Source: Lepidostoma basale
Lineage: Eukaryota > Arthropoda > Insecta > Trichoptera > Lepidostomatidae
NCBI GenBank assembly: GCA_022606425.2
Contig: JAHDVF020000510.1
Coordinates: 248,001-312,000 of the forward strand
Length of the DNA stretch: 64,000 nt
Direction: 5' to 3'
The notes under the pieces were generated by a model. That model saw only the letters and a list, made by a program, of their open reading frames with translations, searched no databases and was not told where the DNA came from. Below, one piece after another: positions 31,441-41,325 of the stretch (positions within the stretch are counted from its first letter, which is position 1; the number at the start of each line of letters is the position of its first letter). The translations under genes and the position numbers were made by a program.

Positions 31441-31535
31441 AATAATTAATACGAATGAAAACGTCAGTTTTCTAGACGTTTTATTATATTTTATTGGAAT
31501 GACATGTTTCGCCCTTCTAAGGTATTATCAAATGT
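31441..31535 (-). repeat. HH-f single copy
   Basis: The complement CATTTGATAATACCTTAGAA, GGGCGAAACATGTC. Flank TAATACGAATGAAAACG. Confidence 0.65.
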
Positions 31536-31927
31536 GACAAAACTTCAACTCGTTGCAGTTTATACACACTAATAAATGGAGCAGAATATGGTAATTACCG
31601 AATATTGATGTGACTTTATACACTTTTACCAAAGAATTATTTGGGTAGGTTCAGAAATATTGGAAAGTGTTACTTGGAACTCGTTAAGAAATTTTATGAC
31701 AATGATTACATAGTTAAGGGATACTAAATGATATTATATAAATCAAAAATAAGTTACTTAAGGTAGGACGAAAATGTATTTTGTTTGTTTTTTGTATCGT
31801 TTATTTAATCTAAATACAGTGTAGATATTCTCAAAAAAAAGTTTATTGACTTATTTTAAACTTAATTTTAAATAACGGACATCCCTCCCCCTAATTAATC
31901 TATTATATCGAGGATTCACTGTTCTTA
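31536..31927. other. No gene seen
   Basis: AT-rich; nothing recognised. Confidence 0.4.
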
Positions 31928-32080
31928 TGATGCAATCATCTGTCTTACATTTCTTTCTTATTTCGTTGTTCGGTATTCTATCATACATCCTGCACATTTT
32001 TCTCCAGTGATCTAATTTATACGAAATTTATTCTACATTCAACCATGTTTTTCCAGGTCTAAGCTTCGTTTCTATATGTA
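31928..32080 (-). mobile_element. RTE-C internal fragment
   Basis: GATGCAATCATCTGTCTTAC, TTCGTTGTTCGGTATTCTAT and CAGGTCTAAGCTTCGTTTC match the complement of the RTE-C thumb region at 39870-40010. Confidence 0.7.
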
Positions 32081-32524
32081 ATGTGTTATTTTTATTTTTA
32101 GTAAAGCTTGAATGCTTGAATGATGCGATTTAAAATTCTGTCAATACACTCGTTGTCGAGGGTTAAGAGTCTTTAAGACTTAAATAACGGGTGCTATCGT
32201 CTCCGAGATGCTGGGTACACGTTTAAGACGTATTATACACACACTTGCGTATTGTATTTACATACGAATGGGGGAGGCGGACTGCTGCTCGTTCTCAGAG
32301 AGAGTAACAAGTGTCGCCGGTCACAGATTTAAGCATTTCTCGCAAGATTAAATTCTCCTAAAGACACTGTAGTGAGAAACTAACAGTTGTGACAGAAAAT
32401 TACATTCAAGAATAATGTCTATAAGACAGACTACACATTTTACATTAGATGTAATCATTTCAATTCAGTTTATTTTCTCAAAAGATATAAAAAAACAACC
32501 ATTATAGTTTAAGACCTATTGAGA
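32081..32524. other. No gene seen
   Basis: No recognised repeat; a moderately GC-rich patch at 32260-32340. Confidence 0.4.
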
Positions 32525-33020
32525 ACATGTTCGATCCTACAACGATCAACCTGAAACGAAAAGACTATGAAGCCTGCGTTCTGCCAGTTGGTACTTATGG
32601 TCTTGAAACTGTTACATTGTCCAAACAAAGTGCCGAGAAACTACGAGTGATCCAAAGAGCCATGGCAAGAGCCATGTTAGGAATAGGCCTAAGAGACAGA
32701 GTCAAAAAACGATACGGTGAAAGAAAAAACAAATGTCACTGACATCATCCACCGGGTGGCGACTCTAAAATGGCAATGGGCAGGTCACGTAGCCAGAATC
32801 TCAGATGAAAAGTGGACAAGATGACTGCTGACTTGGAGACCGTGGACGGCAAAGAGAAGTGCAGGGTGACCGCATCTACGGTGGAAGGATGATCTGAACA
32901 GACACGTCGGAATAACCTGGATGCAGACTGCACAGGACAGAGTGACATGGAAGCGAAAAGAGGAGGTCTTTGTTTAGGAGTGGACGGGAATAGGCTGAGG
33001 AAGAAGAAGAAGAAGAGAAC
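32525..33020 (+). mobile_element. RTE-E 3' end
   Basis: LKRKDYEACVLPVGTYGLET and RVIQRAMARAMLGIGLRDR in one frame (32527-32742). After a frameshift come DIIHRVATLKWQWAGHVAR and WRPWTAKRSAG with stops. GAAGAAGAAG tail at 33000. This is the longest RTE-E copy. Confidence 0.8.
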
Positions 33021-33354
33021 ATTTAAAATATAAAAAATATATATAATACCAGAAACGCATGATGGTTCGACATTAGCAATACAAGATACTCTTCAAAGTC
33101 AAGAGTACTTGTCTTCTGAACGTACTTTCACGAATATGTACGTAAAACGTAAATATAATGGTCATGATTTGAGCTCGAAACTAAAACTAATCCAATAATT
33201 TGACACCGGTAAATCTCGCGAAGAGTTGTGCAGCATTTTTAGGGTGTGAAACTGGCCCAAATAACATAGCTGATATTTTAAAGCCACAATAATACATTTT
33301 TATTGTTTGTTTAAATCATCAATCCATTGTTTTTATTGCTTTTCTGTTTATGTT
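33021..33354. other. No gene; small shared repeat
   Basis: TGAACGTACTTTCACGAATA at 33118 recurs at 19373 inside disrupted RTE-B. Nothing else is recognised. Confidence 0.4.
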
Positions 33355-33455
33355 GTTACATAACCTGGTTACAAAACCTGGATTACTTGGATAATTGACC
33401 ATAAGAGGCCTGGTCCCTTGGAATGCCAATTATCCAGGTTTCACTGTATATATAC
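33355..33455. mobile_element. pogo/Tigger-like remnant
   Basis: The right end complement, CAGTGAAACCTGGATAATTG, and inverted ACCTGGATTACTTGGATAAT at the left resemble Tigger-type termini. It is short and diverged. Confidence 0.35.
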
Positions 33456-33480
33456 TCGTATACCAATAAATAAAATAATA

Positions 33481-34008
33481 AGCTAGAATGGCAGTGCACA
33501 ATGGTGTTCTTCTACCGACCCTTACGTATGGAAGCGAAGCATGGAACTGGCAAAGGAAGGATGAAAGTAGAATAAATGCAGTAGAAATGAGATCTCTTAG
33601 ACGAATGTGTGGATATTCTGTGTATGATAGAGTGTCGAATGAAAATATAAGAAGTGAATGCGGTGCGAATGATGGTGTCATGAACAAAATAATGAAAGGA
33701 TCATTAAGATGGTTTGGACATATGGAAAGAATGAATGAAGAAAGAATGGTAAAAAAATTATATGTTAATGATGGAAATGGTACCAGAAATAGAGGAAGAC
33801 CAAGGAAAACGTGGCACGATCAAACTGATCAAATATTGAATGTCGGCCATGTGAGGAGTCAGAGAAATCGACGCGCGTGCATGACACGATGTATGAATGT
33901 TGAGGAAGCGAGAGAAATATGTCAGGAAAGAAAGGTGTGGCAGTCCATTCTTTCTGCCTACCCCTTCGGGGAGACGGCGTGATGGTTAGTTAGTTAGTTA
34001 GTTAAATA
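33481..34008 (+). mobile_element. RTE-A 3' end, intact frame
   Basis: A 164-aa open frame (33488-33982) differs little from the 2360 copy (TYGSEAWNWQRKDESR, GRPRKTWHDQTDQILNVGH, SAYPFGETA). GTTA tail. AAATAAAATAATA flanks both sides (33468-33480, 34009-34021), though that sequence is low complexity. It sits beside a HH-a leader remnant at 34022. Confidence 0.85.
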
Positions 34009-34021
34009 AAATAAAATAATA

Positions 34022-34344
34022 TCATAGTATTTCGGCTAAAACAATGAAATTTTTATTTTTGGCAGATGATTTCAAAACGATTCCCTAAAACGGTGGTGCA
34101 ACGCAGGGGCGGAACTTTGAATAATTCACTTAGTTCCGCGTACGAAGCATTATTAAACTGGCAGTTAATTGTAATAATCCTTTGTATAACGATCATCTCC
34201 ACTTTACTGCTGTTTTTCTATCTGGGGAATAGGTATTATGTCTGGAGTCAATTTCTAGTGTACGCCTTTATGGTTGTAGTTAAAGCCCGGGGTAACGCTA
34301 CACCAGAGGTCCCTAAACATTTTTTACATGTAACCCCTTTTTAA
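34022..34344 (+). other. HH-a leader remnant and unassigned 92-aa frame
   Basis: TCATAGTATTTCGGCTAAAA matches the HH-a leader. The frame 34066-34344 has one hydrophobic segment (residues 33-52, LIVIILCITIISTLLLFFYL) and no known domain. It is preceded by TTATTTTTGGCAG, a splice-acceptor-like string. At 34299-34345 CCAGAGGTCCCTAAACATTT resembles a hAT terminus. Confidence 0.3.
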
Positions 34345-34440
34345 AAAAAGCGCTTCTACAAAAAAAAAAAACAGCCAAATTTAAGCGAATATCAGCCTTT
34401 TCTTCTATATACGCCATAATTTGTGTTATTATGATGGTTT

Positions 34441-34868
34441 ATTTCAATTTTTTTATACACTCTGTATGTACAACACGTATATTAAAAATAAAATTATATA
34501 GACATGTTTCGGACAAACAGTCCTTCTTCAGTAAAGATACATATTTATAAAAATATTATAAAATTGTTGTTGTTTACATGATCTGACAGATGTTATAAAT
34601 ATATAAATTCTTATAATTTAAATAACTTGAAATTATTATTTTAAAAATTTAAATTGAATCATCTTATTTGTTATAACAAAAGCATAAACGTTCCAAAAAA
34701 TAATATTTATAACATCTCTCAGATCATGTAAACAAAACAACAATTTTATAATATTTTTATAAATGTGTATCTTTAGTGAAGAAGGACTGTTTGTCCGAAA
34801 CATGTCTATATAATTTTATTTTTAATATAAGTGTTGTATATACAAAGTGTATAAAAAAGAAAAATATA
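34441..34868. repeat. HH-b long head-to-head inverted pair
   Basis: Arms of about 165 bp (34441-34605 and 34697-34868) with a spacer of about 90 bp. Each arm runs from TTTTTTATACAC through AATAAAATTATATAGACATG, the hammerhead-like motif and TGTTTACATGATCTGA. It is the longest inverted pair in the window. Confidence 0.75.
34491..34541 (-). ncRNA. Hammerhead-like motif HH-b
   Basis: On the complement: canonical core CTGAAGA, one unpaired A, stem II GGAC/GTCC with loop TGTTT, GAAA, palindrome ACATGT, C. The stem I candidates are weak (2-3 bp). The mirror copy at 34762-34812 has GTGAAGA, a one-base core change. Confidence 0.6.
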
Positions 34869-35144
34869 AATAAAGAATATCAGCCTATTTATAATCAACA
34901 TGAATAATGGACGTTACTAAGTATCAAATGGTGCCAAGTTTCAAAAAAACTCAAAACAGAGTTTTTGATCCCAATTGGTGTTAAACATAAAGGTCAATAA
35001 CTGTGCAAAGGTGCAAAGTGATTTAATAATATAGTGTAGTTCAAACGTTACCCTAAAGAAGCAACCGATGGTACATGAAATAAATAACAATAGACAGTTT
35101 TTTCCTCTTTTTCTTTATGTTTAAATCACTTAGCACATCTGTAA

Positions 35145-35515
35145 TAACGTATGATAGAATACCTAATGATGAAGTAAGAAAGGAATGTAAGGCGGATGAA
35201 TGCATGATAAATAAAATCAAGAAAGGGCCACTAAGATGGTTTGGACATATTGAACGAATGGATGAGGGAAAAATGGTTAAAAATATATAATATACGAGTA
35301 GTGTGAATGGAAAAAGAAGTCGAGGAAGACCAAGGAAGACATAGCATGACCAAATTAATCAATTTCTGAAAGGCGGCCATGTTCGAAGTAGGAACAATCG
35401 ATGTCACGATGTGTAAATGTAGAAGAGGCGCGAGAGTTATGTCAGGATAGAACAATGTGGCGATCCATCCTCTCTGCCTACCCCTCCGGAGAAAAGGCAT
35501 GATGGTTAGTTAGTA
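35145..35515 (+). mobile_element. RTE-C 3' end
   Basis: ATACCTAATGATGAAGTAAG, then RWFGHIERMDEGKMVK and a GEKA end with a GTTAGTTAG tail. It contains stops and a 20-bp deletion near 35402. Confidence 0.8.
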
Positions 35516-35639
35516 GTAATAAACAGCCTTCAATTATACTTGGATAAAATGCTTTTGTTTGTTTGTTTTTATCTATTGTACCTACGTTCACGGTAAAAAA
35601 ATTAAGGTTATTCAGAAGTTTAATTTGGCAGAAGGTTGT

Positions 35640-35765
35640 CCTGGGTGCAAAATAATTAAGAATGGACAGGAATAGCTGATTTGAGAACCTGTTCAATGTA
35701 CTGCAGGACAGAGATGTTTTCGCTGCAATGATCGTCAACGTTGGGGGACATGACACGGTACTTTC
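35640..35765 (+). mobile_element. RTE-H terminal fragment
   Basis: GCAGGACAGAGATGTTTTCG, GCAATGATCGTCAACGTTGG and ACATGACACGG match the RTE-H end. Confidence 0.55.
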
Positions 35766-36178
35766 TCTCTATTTCTAGTTCCGTTCACGTACACCAAAAT
35801 ATCTTTAGGGGGTATTCTATGTAGACAATTCAGAATGTTTTCGAAATTACAGCTATTTTTGTGACGCACCGATTAATCGGTTCGGACGGGACCTATGAAC
35901 TATAGGCGACAGACAAACTCTGAGAACCTGGGAAGAGACCATATTATGGAAAATCTTTTGTACTCAATAAACCATTAGAAATCGACTTCATGGAAGATCG
36001 AAAATTGTATGATGCTGGGATCGCTGATTGAGAAAATGTAAGTATAACACACCATTAAACGACTTAGATCTCGCGAAACTCGACTCCAAATTTTAAACGC
36101 GTTTTTCCAAAACTAACATTTTTCAATAGGGTTGGGGCATGATATCTATACCGATATACTTTGCAAAGAGCTTCATTA
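35766..36178. other. No gene seen
   Basis: No repeat shared elsewhere. A CG-containing block at 35850-35930. Confidence 0.4.
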
Positions 36179-36179
36179 T

Positions 36180-36498
36180 ATAACTAACTAACTAACTAAC
36201 TAACCATCACGCCGGCTCCCCGAAGAGGTAGGCGAAAGAATGGACTGCCACACTTTTCTTTCCTGACGTATTTCTCTCGATTCCTCAACATTCATACATC
36301 GTGTCATGCACGCGCGTCGATTTCTCTGACTCCTCACATGGCCGACATTCAATATTTGATTTATTTGATCGTGCCAGGTTTTCCTCGGTCTTCCTCTATT
36401 TCTGATACCATTTACATCATTAACATATAATTTTTTTACCATTCTTTCTTCATTCATTCTTTCCATGTGTCCAAACCATCTTAATGATCCTTTATATA
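36180..36498 (-). mobile_element. RTE-A 3' end next to mariner
   Basis: CTAA tail, then the complement of SPTSSGSRR-type end, CMNVEESREIRQERKVWQ, GRPRKTWHDQINQ and MERMNEERMVKKLYVND (frame 36200-36466). Homology ends at ATGATCCTTTATA, 15 bp before the mariner. Confidence 0.8.
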
Positions 36499-36514
36499 TG
36501 AGGTTCTTTATATA

Positions 36515-36545
36515 CGAGGTCTGTTCAAAAAGTATCGCGAATTTT
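36515..36545 (+). repeat. mariner left TIR
   Basis: 31 bp, the exact complement of 37805-37835. Flanked by TA. Confidence 0.95.
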
Positions 36546-36720
36546 GAATTTCCGCTGGCTACGTATATTTGATTTTTGATTTTTTTGTAGCGTTATGTTG
36601 GTACTCATGTCCCTTACTTATGCTGACAAGGTCGGCCATTTTGAATGTTTAGTTAATTTTTGACAGCTGTTTTGCTTGGATGTGTTTTAGCTCGTCTTCG
36701 ATTTTTGCCTATTCCAAAAA

Positions 36721-37716
36721 ATGGATCAAAGAATCTGTATCAAATTTTGTGTGAAAAACAAAATAAAGTGCGCGGACGCATTTCGAATATTGACTGTGGC
36801 ATATGGTGAAGCTACCTTGGACCAAAGCAACGTTTATCGGTGGTACAAAATGTTCTCAGAGGGCCGAGAAGATATGAACGACGAAGAGCGTGCCGGACGC
36901 CCGAGCACGTCAACAACAGACGAAAACATTGATAAAGTGAAGAAAATAGTAGTAGCCAATCGTCGAATCACCGTTAGAGAAGTTGCTGAGGACCTAAACA
37001 TATCGATTGGCTCGTGCTATTCGATTTTAACCAATGATTTGGGCATGAGTCGGGTCGCCGCGAAATTCGTGCCAAAATTGCTCAATTTCGACAAAAAACA
37101 GCATCGCGTTAACATTGCTCAGGAGATGTTGGACTCGGTCCGTGACGACCCAAATGTGCTCCAGAGGGTCATAACTGGTGACGAATCATGGGTTTATGGT
37201 TATGACGTGGAAACCAAAGCTCAATCATCCCAATGGAGGCTGCCGCATGAGCCAAGACCAAAAAAAGCGCGCCAAGTTCGGTCGAACGTGAAGGTTTTGC
37301 TCACAGTTTTCTTCGATTGCAGGGGCGTGGTGCATCATGAGTTCTTGCCACAGGGTAGTACGGTCAGTAAGGAATATTACCTGCAAGTTATGCGCAATTT
37401 GCGCGAAGCAATCCGCCAGAAACGCCCGGATTTGTGGAAGAACAAAAACTGGCTTTTGCACCATGATAACGCCCCTGCTCACACATCGTTGCTTGTGCGC
37501 GAATATTTGGCCAAAAACAACACAGTAATGGTGCCGCAGCCACCGTATTCCCAGACCTGGCCCCCTGTGACTTTTTTCTGTTTCCAAAACTGAAGAGGCC
37601 CATGAAAGGACGACGCTACGCCACGATTGAGGAGATAAAGACGGCATCGAAGGAGGAGCTGAACAAGATCACAAAAAATGATTTTTTTAAGTGCTTCGAG
37701 GATTGGAAAAAACGTT
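36721..37716 (+). pseudogene. mariner transposase, one-base deletion
   Basis: The N-terminal DNA-binding region includes a helix-turn-helix (about residues 82-110, ITVREVAEDLNISIGSCYSI). The catalytic domain has Asp154 (TGDESWVYG) and Asp249 (HHDNAPAHTS). The frame opened at 36721 runs to 37593 (290 aa), but it leaves the family reading after PPYS. A single C is missing from the run at about 37548-37551. The third catalytic Asp (DLAPCDFF) is 34 residues after the second and lies in the +1 frame, which runs to a stop at 37714-37716. This makes a D,D34D mariner transposase, inactive as it stands. The start is the first ATG after the 5' UTR and fits the usual length of about 345 residues. Confidence 0.92.
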
Positions 37717-37804
37717 AGCATAAATGTATTATATCCGAGGGGAATTACTTTGAAGGGGACAAAATAGATATTCATGAATAAATAAATACTTTTTGAAAAA
37801 ATAT

Positions 37805-37835
37805 AAAATTCGCGATACTTTTTGAACAGACCTCG
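37805..37835 (-). repeat. mariner right TIR
   Basis: 31 bp, the exact complement of 36515-36545. Flanked by TA. Confidence 0.95.
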
Positions 37836-38034
37836 TATGTTCGAGTATATAAATAGATTTAGTAGACTAAGTAGATTTTTGGAAAAAAAAATTACCTCCA
37901 CTTTGCCAGCATGCACTTTTTGGATTTTATAATTTTTTTTTTTTAATTGTGTTTTTTATATTGTTGTAAAAACAAATGTTTTTTTATAGCGTCCAAAAAC
38001 ATCCTAAAATTCTGGCGTCAAGACTAGAATACCC

Positions 38035-38110
38035 CCTTAACGACCCTTTCATTATTTTGTTCATAACACTTTCATTCGCACCGCGTTCACTTATTATATT
38101 TGCATTACTG
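38035..38110 (-). mobile_element. RTE-D scrap
   Basis: TTAACGACCCTTTCATTATT, TTCATAACACTTTCATTCGC: complement of the NESVMNKIMKGSL segment. It may belong with the RTE at 36180, but the overlapping region suggests a separate copy. Confidence 0.6.
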
Positions 38111-38519
38111 GTGACTTTTCAAATAATTCGACTCCCAGTTTGGGAAGCAGGAGGTTATAGCTAGAGTACCCTTGGATTATTTAACGAGATAAACGTGAGA
38201 GAGCGTCACGCGGACCCTAGAGGGGGTTCTGTGGTACCCCAGAGCTGCTTTTTATGTGTAATTCGCCCGAGTCATAAACGGGTGAGCCATCCATCTGAAC
38301 AAGTGTGAATGGTGTCAGAATAGAGAAAAATAGAAAATGAGAAACTTGATAAATTGTAACACAAAATATATAGAAAATTGTAACGGGTTTGAAACGGGTA
38401 GCGCCTTGGGAAGATCTGGCATTTAAGGGTGGAATAACGGATGGAAGCGGTTTTAAGATAGGGTGGGTGAAAATTTTCCAAATAAACTAAGTAAAAATAT
38501 ATAAACATATTAGAATCAA
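38111..38519. other. No gene seen
   Basis: A GC-moderate block at 38130-38290 with a small hairpin at 38215-38250. No domain. Confidence 0.35.
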
Positions 38520-38582
38520 CAGCAAAAAATCGTCACGCCGTTTACCCGAAAGGGTAGGCAGAGAGAATGGGCCGCTAAACTT
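38520..38582 (-). mobile_element. RTE 3' terminal scrap
   Basis: GTCACGCCGTTTACCCGAAA, GGGTAGGCAGAGAGAATGG: the last 60 bp of an RTE end. Confidence 0.65.
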
Positions 38583-38604
38583 ATCGATTAATCCTGACAC
38601 CTTT

Positions 38605-38690
38605 ATAAGCCATATTTTCGCCTTTCTAAGAAATTATCAAATGTCAATTGATATTTGATAATGACTTAGAAGGGCGAAACATGTCGTTTT
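38605..38690. repeat. HH-f compact inverted pair
   Basis: Minus copy 38609-38643 and plus copy 38653-38686, with a 9-bp spacer. The plus copy: TTTGATAATGACTTAGAAGG, GCGAAACATGTCG. The minus copy has lost GAAAC (GAAAAT). Confidence 0.65.
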
Positions 38691-38837
38691 CTTAATATTT
38701 TTTTCTTTAAACCCTTGGCATATTTCTAAAATATTTTTAGGATTATTTAGTGTTATGAACTATGGGTTATTTAGGATCATTAAGATGATTTCTAAATTGT
38801 TAAATTAAAAAAACTTTGTTTAATGTATCACAATTAG

Positions 38838-38986
38838 ATTTTTATTTTACGCGACAGCTGTTTCATCAAACTATGTTGACATCATCAGGTGTTACCAAAA
38901 TATATTTGAAAAAAAAAATTATATACTTTTGTAACACCTGATGATGTCAACATAGGTTGACGAAACAGCTGTCGCGTAAAATAAAA
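38838..38986. repeat. HH-a head-to-head inverted pair
   Basis: Minus motif at 38841-38895 and plus motif at 38930-38984, about 35 bp apart. Both keep CTGATGA and ACAGCTGTC. The minus copy has stem II disrupted (GTCAAC with TTTGAT). Confidence 0.7.
38931..38984 (+). ncRNA. Hammerhead-like motif HH-a, copy 2
   Basis: Identical core to 4095-4150: CTGATGA (38938-38944), T, GTCAAC/GTTGAC (38946-38961), GAAA (38962-38965), ACAGCTGT, C at 38973. Followed by the leader ATCATAGTGTTTCGGCCAAA at 39053. Confidence 0.65.
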
Positions 38987-39049
38987 ATACAATTGTAATA
39001 AATAAAACAACATTTTTAAATTTATAATGTTAACAGTTTATAATGTTAA

Positions 39050-39470
39050 AGTATCATAGTGTTTCGGCCAAAACAATGGACTATTTAAGATGATTTGGAT
39101 ACATGGAAAGAATTAATGAAGAAAAAATAGTAACAAAAATATATGTTAACGGTGTATACGGAACTAGAAATAGAGGAAGACTTGAGTAAATCGTGACACG
39201 CAGTGGCGGTACTCCCATAGAAGCCCAGAAGCCCGGCTTGCGTAAGAAATTTTGAATCAAACTCTCAAAATCTAAGTAATCATGCCCACGCATAAACCAA
39301 CAACCCACCAAATCAACTTCCAAGAATGTTCCCATCAGAATAGCCACAAGAGCTGAACCTCTGTAAGCCAGAAGAGGTTTTGATTCAAAATTTCTTACGC
39401 AAGCCGGGCTTCTGGACTTCTATGGGAGTACCGCCACTGGTGACGCGATCAAATAAATTAAATTTTGAAT
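39050..39470 (+). mobile_element. HH-a leader and RTE-A fragment split by MITE
   Basis: 39053-39085 is the HH-a leader up to ATGGACTATTTAA. From 39086 RTE-A sequence (GGAAAGAATTAATGAAGAAA) runs to GTGACACG at 39200 and resumes at 39440 with GTGACGCGATCAAATAAATT. Confidence 0.7.
39201..39439. mobile_element. hAT-like MITE carrying Jockey sequence
   Basis: 239 bp. 60-bp inverted termini starting CAGTGGCGGTACTCCCATAG pair with one mismatch. Flanks GTGACACG (39193-39200) and GTGACGCG (39440-39447) form an 8-bp TSD with one change, as expected for hAT. The 117-bp interior (39262-39378) is the Jockey ORF2 C-terminus in + orientation (TTHQINFQE, NSHKS), homologous to the complement of 29690-29785. 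Non-autonomous. Confidence 0.8.
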
Positions 39471-39536
39471 TTGAGATAGTATAACAGACTCGCGTACCGC
39501 ACTTTGGGGACTGCTGTCCAGGACTTGAACTTTAAA

Positions 39537-40025
39537 AACTAACTAACTAACTAACCATCACGCCATTTCCCCGGAGGGGTAGGCAGAGAGGATGGATCGC
39601 CACACTGGCCTGTCCTGGCACACCTCTCGGGCTTCCTCCACATTCATACATCGCACCATGCACGCACGTCGATTATTCCGACTTCGAATGTGGCCGCCTT
39701 TTAGTAATTGGTTAATTTGGTCATGCCATGTTTTCCTCGGTCGTCCTCGGCTTCTTTTCCCACTCACACTGCTTGTGTACAACTTTTTAACCATTCTACT
39801 CTCATCCATTCGTTCCATATGTCCGAACCATCTCAGGGATCCTTTTTTAATTTTATTCATGATGCAGTCATCTATCTTACATTTCTTTCTTATTTCATCG
39901 TTCGGTATTCTATCATACAACGTTTTCCCGCACATTCTTCTTAGTGATCTCATTTCTACGGCGTTTATCCTGCTTTCATCCTTCTTTTGCCAGCTCCAAG
40001 CTTCACTTCCATACATGAAAACCTT
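39537..40025 (-). mobile_element. RTE-C 3' end, intact frame
   Basis: The minus frame 39558-40016 (152 aa) is the best RTE-C reference: MYGSEAWSWQKKDESR, CGKTLYDRIPNDEIRKKCK, KLYTSSVSGKRSRGRPRKT, INQLLKGGHIRSRNNRRAC, SAYPSGEMA. CTAA tail at 39537-39556. It is truncated just before YGSE. Confidence 0.88.
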
Positions 40026-40528
40026 ATATGAAAACCTTTAATTTGATTTTACACCTTTACATGCGTAATACGTAACCTTTAACAAAATTATCAGTTCAAC
40101 CGGTAGTCATAACTCCAGATTAGTTGAAACAAGTTATAATATCTTAACAAAACTCGTGGAATATTAAAACTTTAATACAAGAATCTCCGGCACGTGATGT
40201 AAGCCGACAGGAACAGCCTCTTCCTCGGGGCAAGTGCGAAGATGGTTCTCGGGTCCGGAAGATTGATACGCGGGCGGGATGCTGTGGGGACGCGGGGGGA
40301 GATCTGCTAGGACGTGCCGGGGTTGTTAGGAGGGGTGAAGGAAATCAGAAAAACTTCCAAACGTCAAGCGGCCATTAAATAACATTCTTGCGAAATATGT
40401 GTTCATACATTTTGCATGTAAATACGAAGTGATACGGAGTTACGTTTACGAATCTTTCTCATACACGAACAAAACATGATTGTTAAGATATTAGTTTTGT
40501 AAAACTTCATTATTAATTTATAATAGTA
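40026..40528. other. No gene; GC-rich block 40190-40345
   Basis: 40190-40345 is GC-rich (ACGCGGGCGGGATGCTGTGG) with no frame or repeat match. Confidence 0.35.
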
Positions 40529-40540
40529 AACACGATTGTT

Positions 40541-40978
40541 ACGAAACACAGTAGAAATGAGATCTCTTAGACGTATGTGTGGATACTCTGCGTATGGTAG
40601 AGTGTCGAATGAAAATATAAGAAGTGAATGCGGTGCGAATGATGGTGTTGTGAACAAAATAATGAAAGGATCATTAAGATGGTTTGAACATATGGAAAGA
40701 ATGAATGAAGAAAGAATGGTAAATAAATTTATATGTTAACGATGTAAATGGAACCAGAAATAGAGGAAGACCGAGGAAAACGTGGCACGATCAAATAAAT
40801 CAAATATTGAATGTCGGCCATGTGAGGAGTTCGAGAAATCGACGCGCGTGCATGACACGATGTATGAATGTTGAGGAAGCGAGAGAAATATGTCAGGAAA
40901 GAAAAGTGTGGCAGTCCATTCTTTCTGCCTACCCCTTCGGGGAGACGGCGTGATGTTTAGTTAGTTAGTTAGTTAGTT
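40541..40978 (+). mobile_element. RTE-A 3' end with 12-bp TSD
   Basis: AACACGATTGTT at 40529-40540 recurs at 40979-40990. Coding from MRSLRRMCGYSAYGRVSNEN. An extra base near 40730 breaks the frame (MVNKFIC). A GTTA tail of five units. Confidence 0.88.
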
Positions 40979-40993
40979 AACACGATTGTTTAG

Positions 40994-41325
40994 TTGTTTT
41001 ACTGGGATTTAATTTATATAAATTGTATAAATTGTAGAGTTGACAGGAAACTGTTATCAACTATCAAGGTTCGAAAGATCTCACATCTGGATCATATTCT
41101 GCGTGGGGAAAAGTACCACCTTCTCCAACTGATATTAGAGGGGGAAATTGAGGGACGCCGAGGGCCCGGAAGGAGACAAATGTCCTGGCTACGAAACGTG
41201 AGGGAGTGGACCGGCATCCGAAGTGTGGAGGAGCTGTTCCGAGCGGCGCAGGACAGGGACAGGTTCGCCGAGGTGATCGCCAACGTTGGAGGGACCCGAC
41301 AGGGCACTTGAAGAAGAAGAAGATA
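40994..41325 (+). mobile_element. RTE-H 3' end
   Basis: Open frame 40994-41311: KVRKISHLDHILRGEKYHLL, GRRQMSWLRNVREWTGI, SVEELFRAAQDRDRFAEVIA, GGTRQGT, then a GAAGAAGAAG tail. The best RTE-H reference. Confidence 0.78.

Larger units (their letters stand above)
36515..37835 (+). mobile_element. mariner transposon, nearly complete
   Basis: A 1321-bp element with perfect 31-bp terminal inverted repeats, starting CGAGGTCTGTTCAAAAAGTA, at 36515-36545 and 37805-37835. The TA target duplication is present on both sides (36513-36514, 37836-37837). It contains one transposase gene. Perfect terminal repeats and a single coding lesion indicate a young copy that could still be mobilised in trans. It is the only DNA transposon here with most of its coding capacity. 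Confidence 0.95.

Noticed and set aside
37225..37647. 140-aa minus-strand open frame
   Set aside because: Antisense of the mariner transposase, with no protein signature of its own.
36515..37835. Active mariner
   Set aside because: One base is missing before the third catalytic Asp, so the protein as encoded lacks the catalytic triad.
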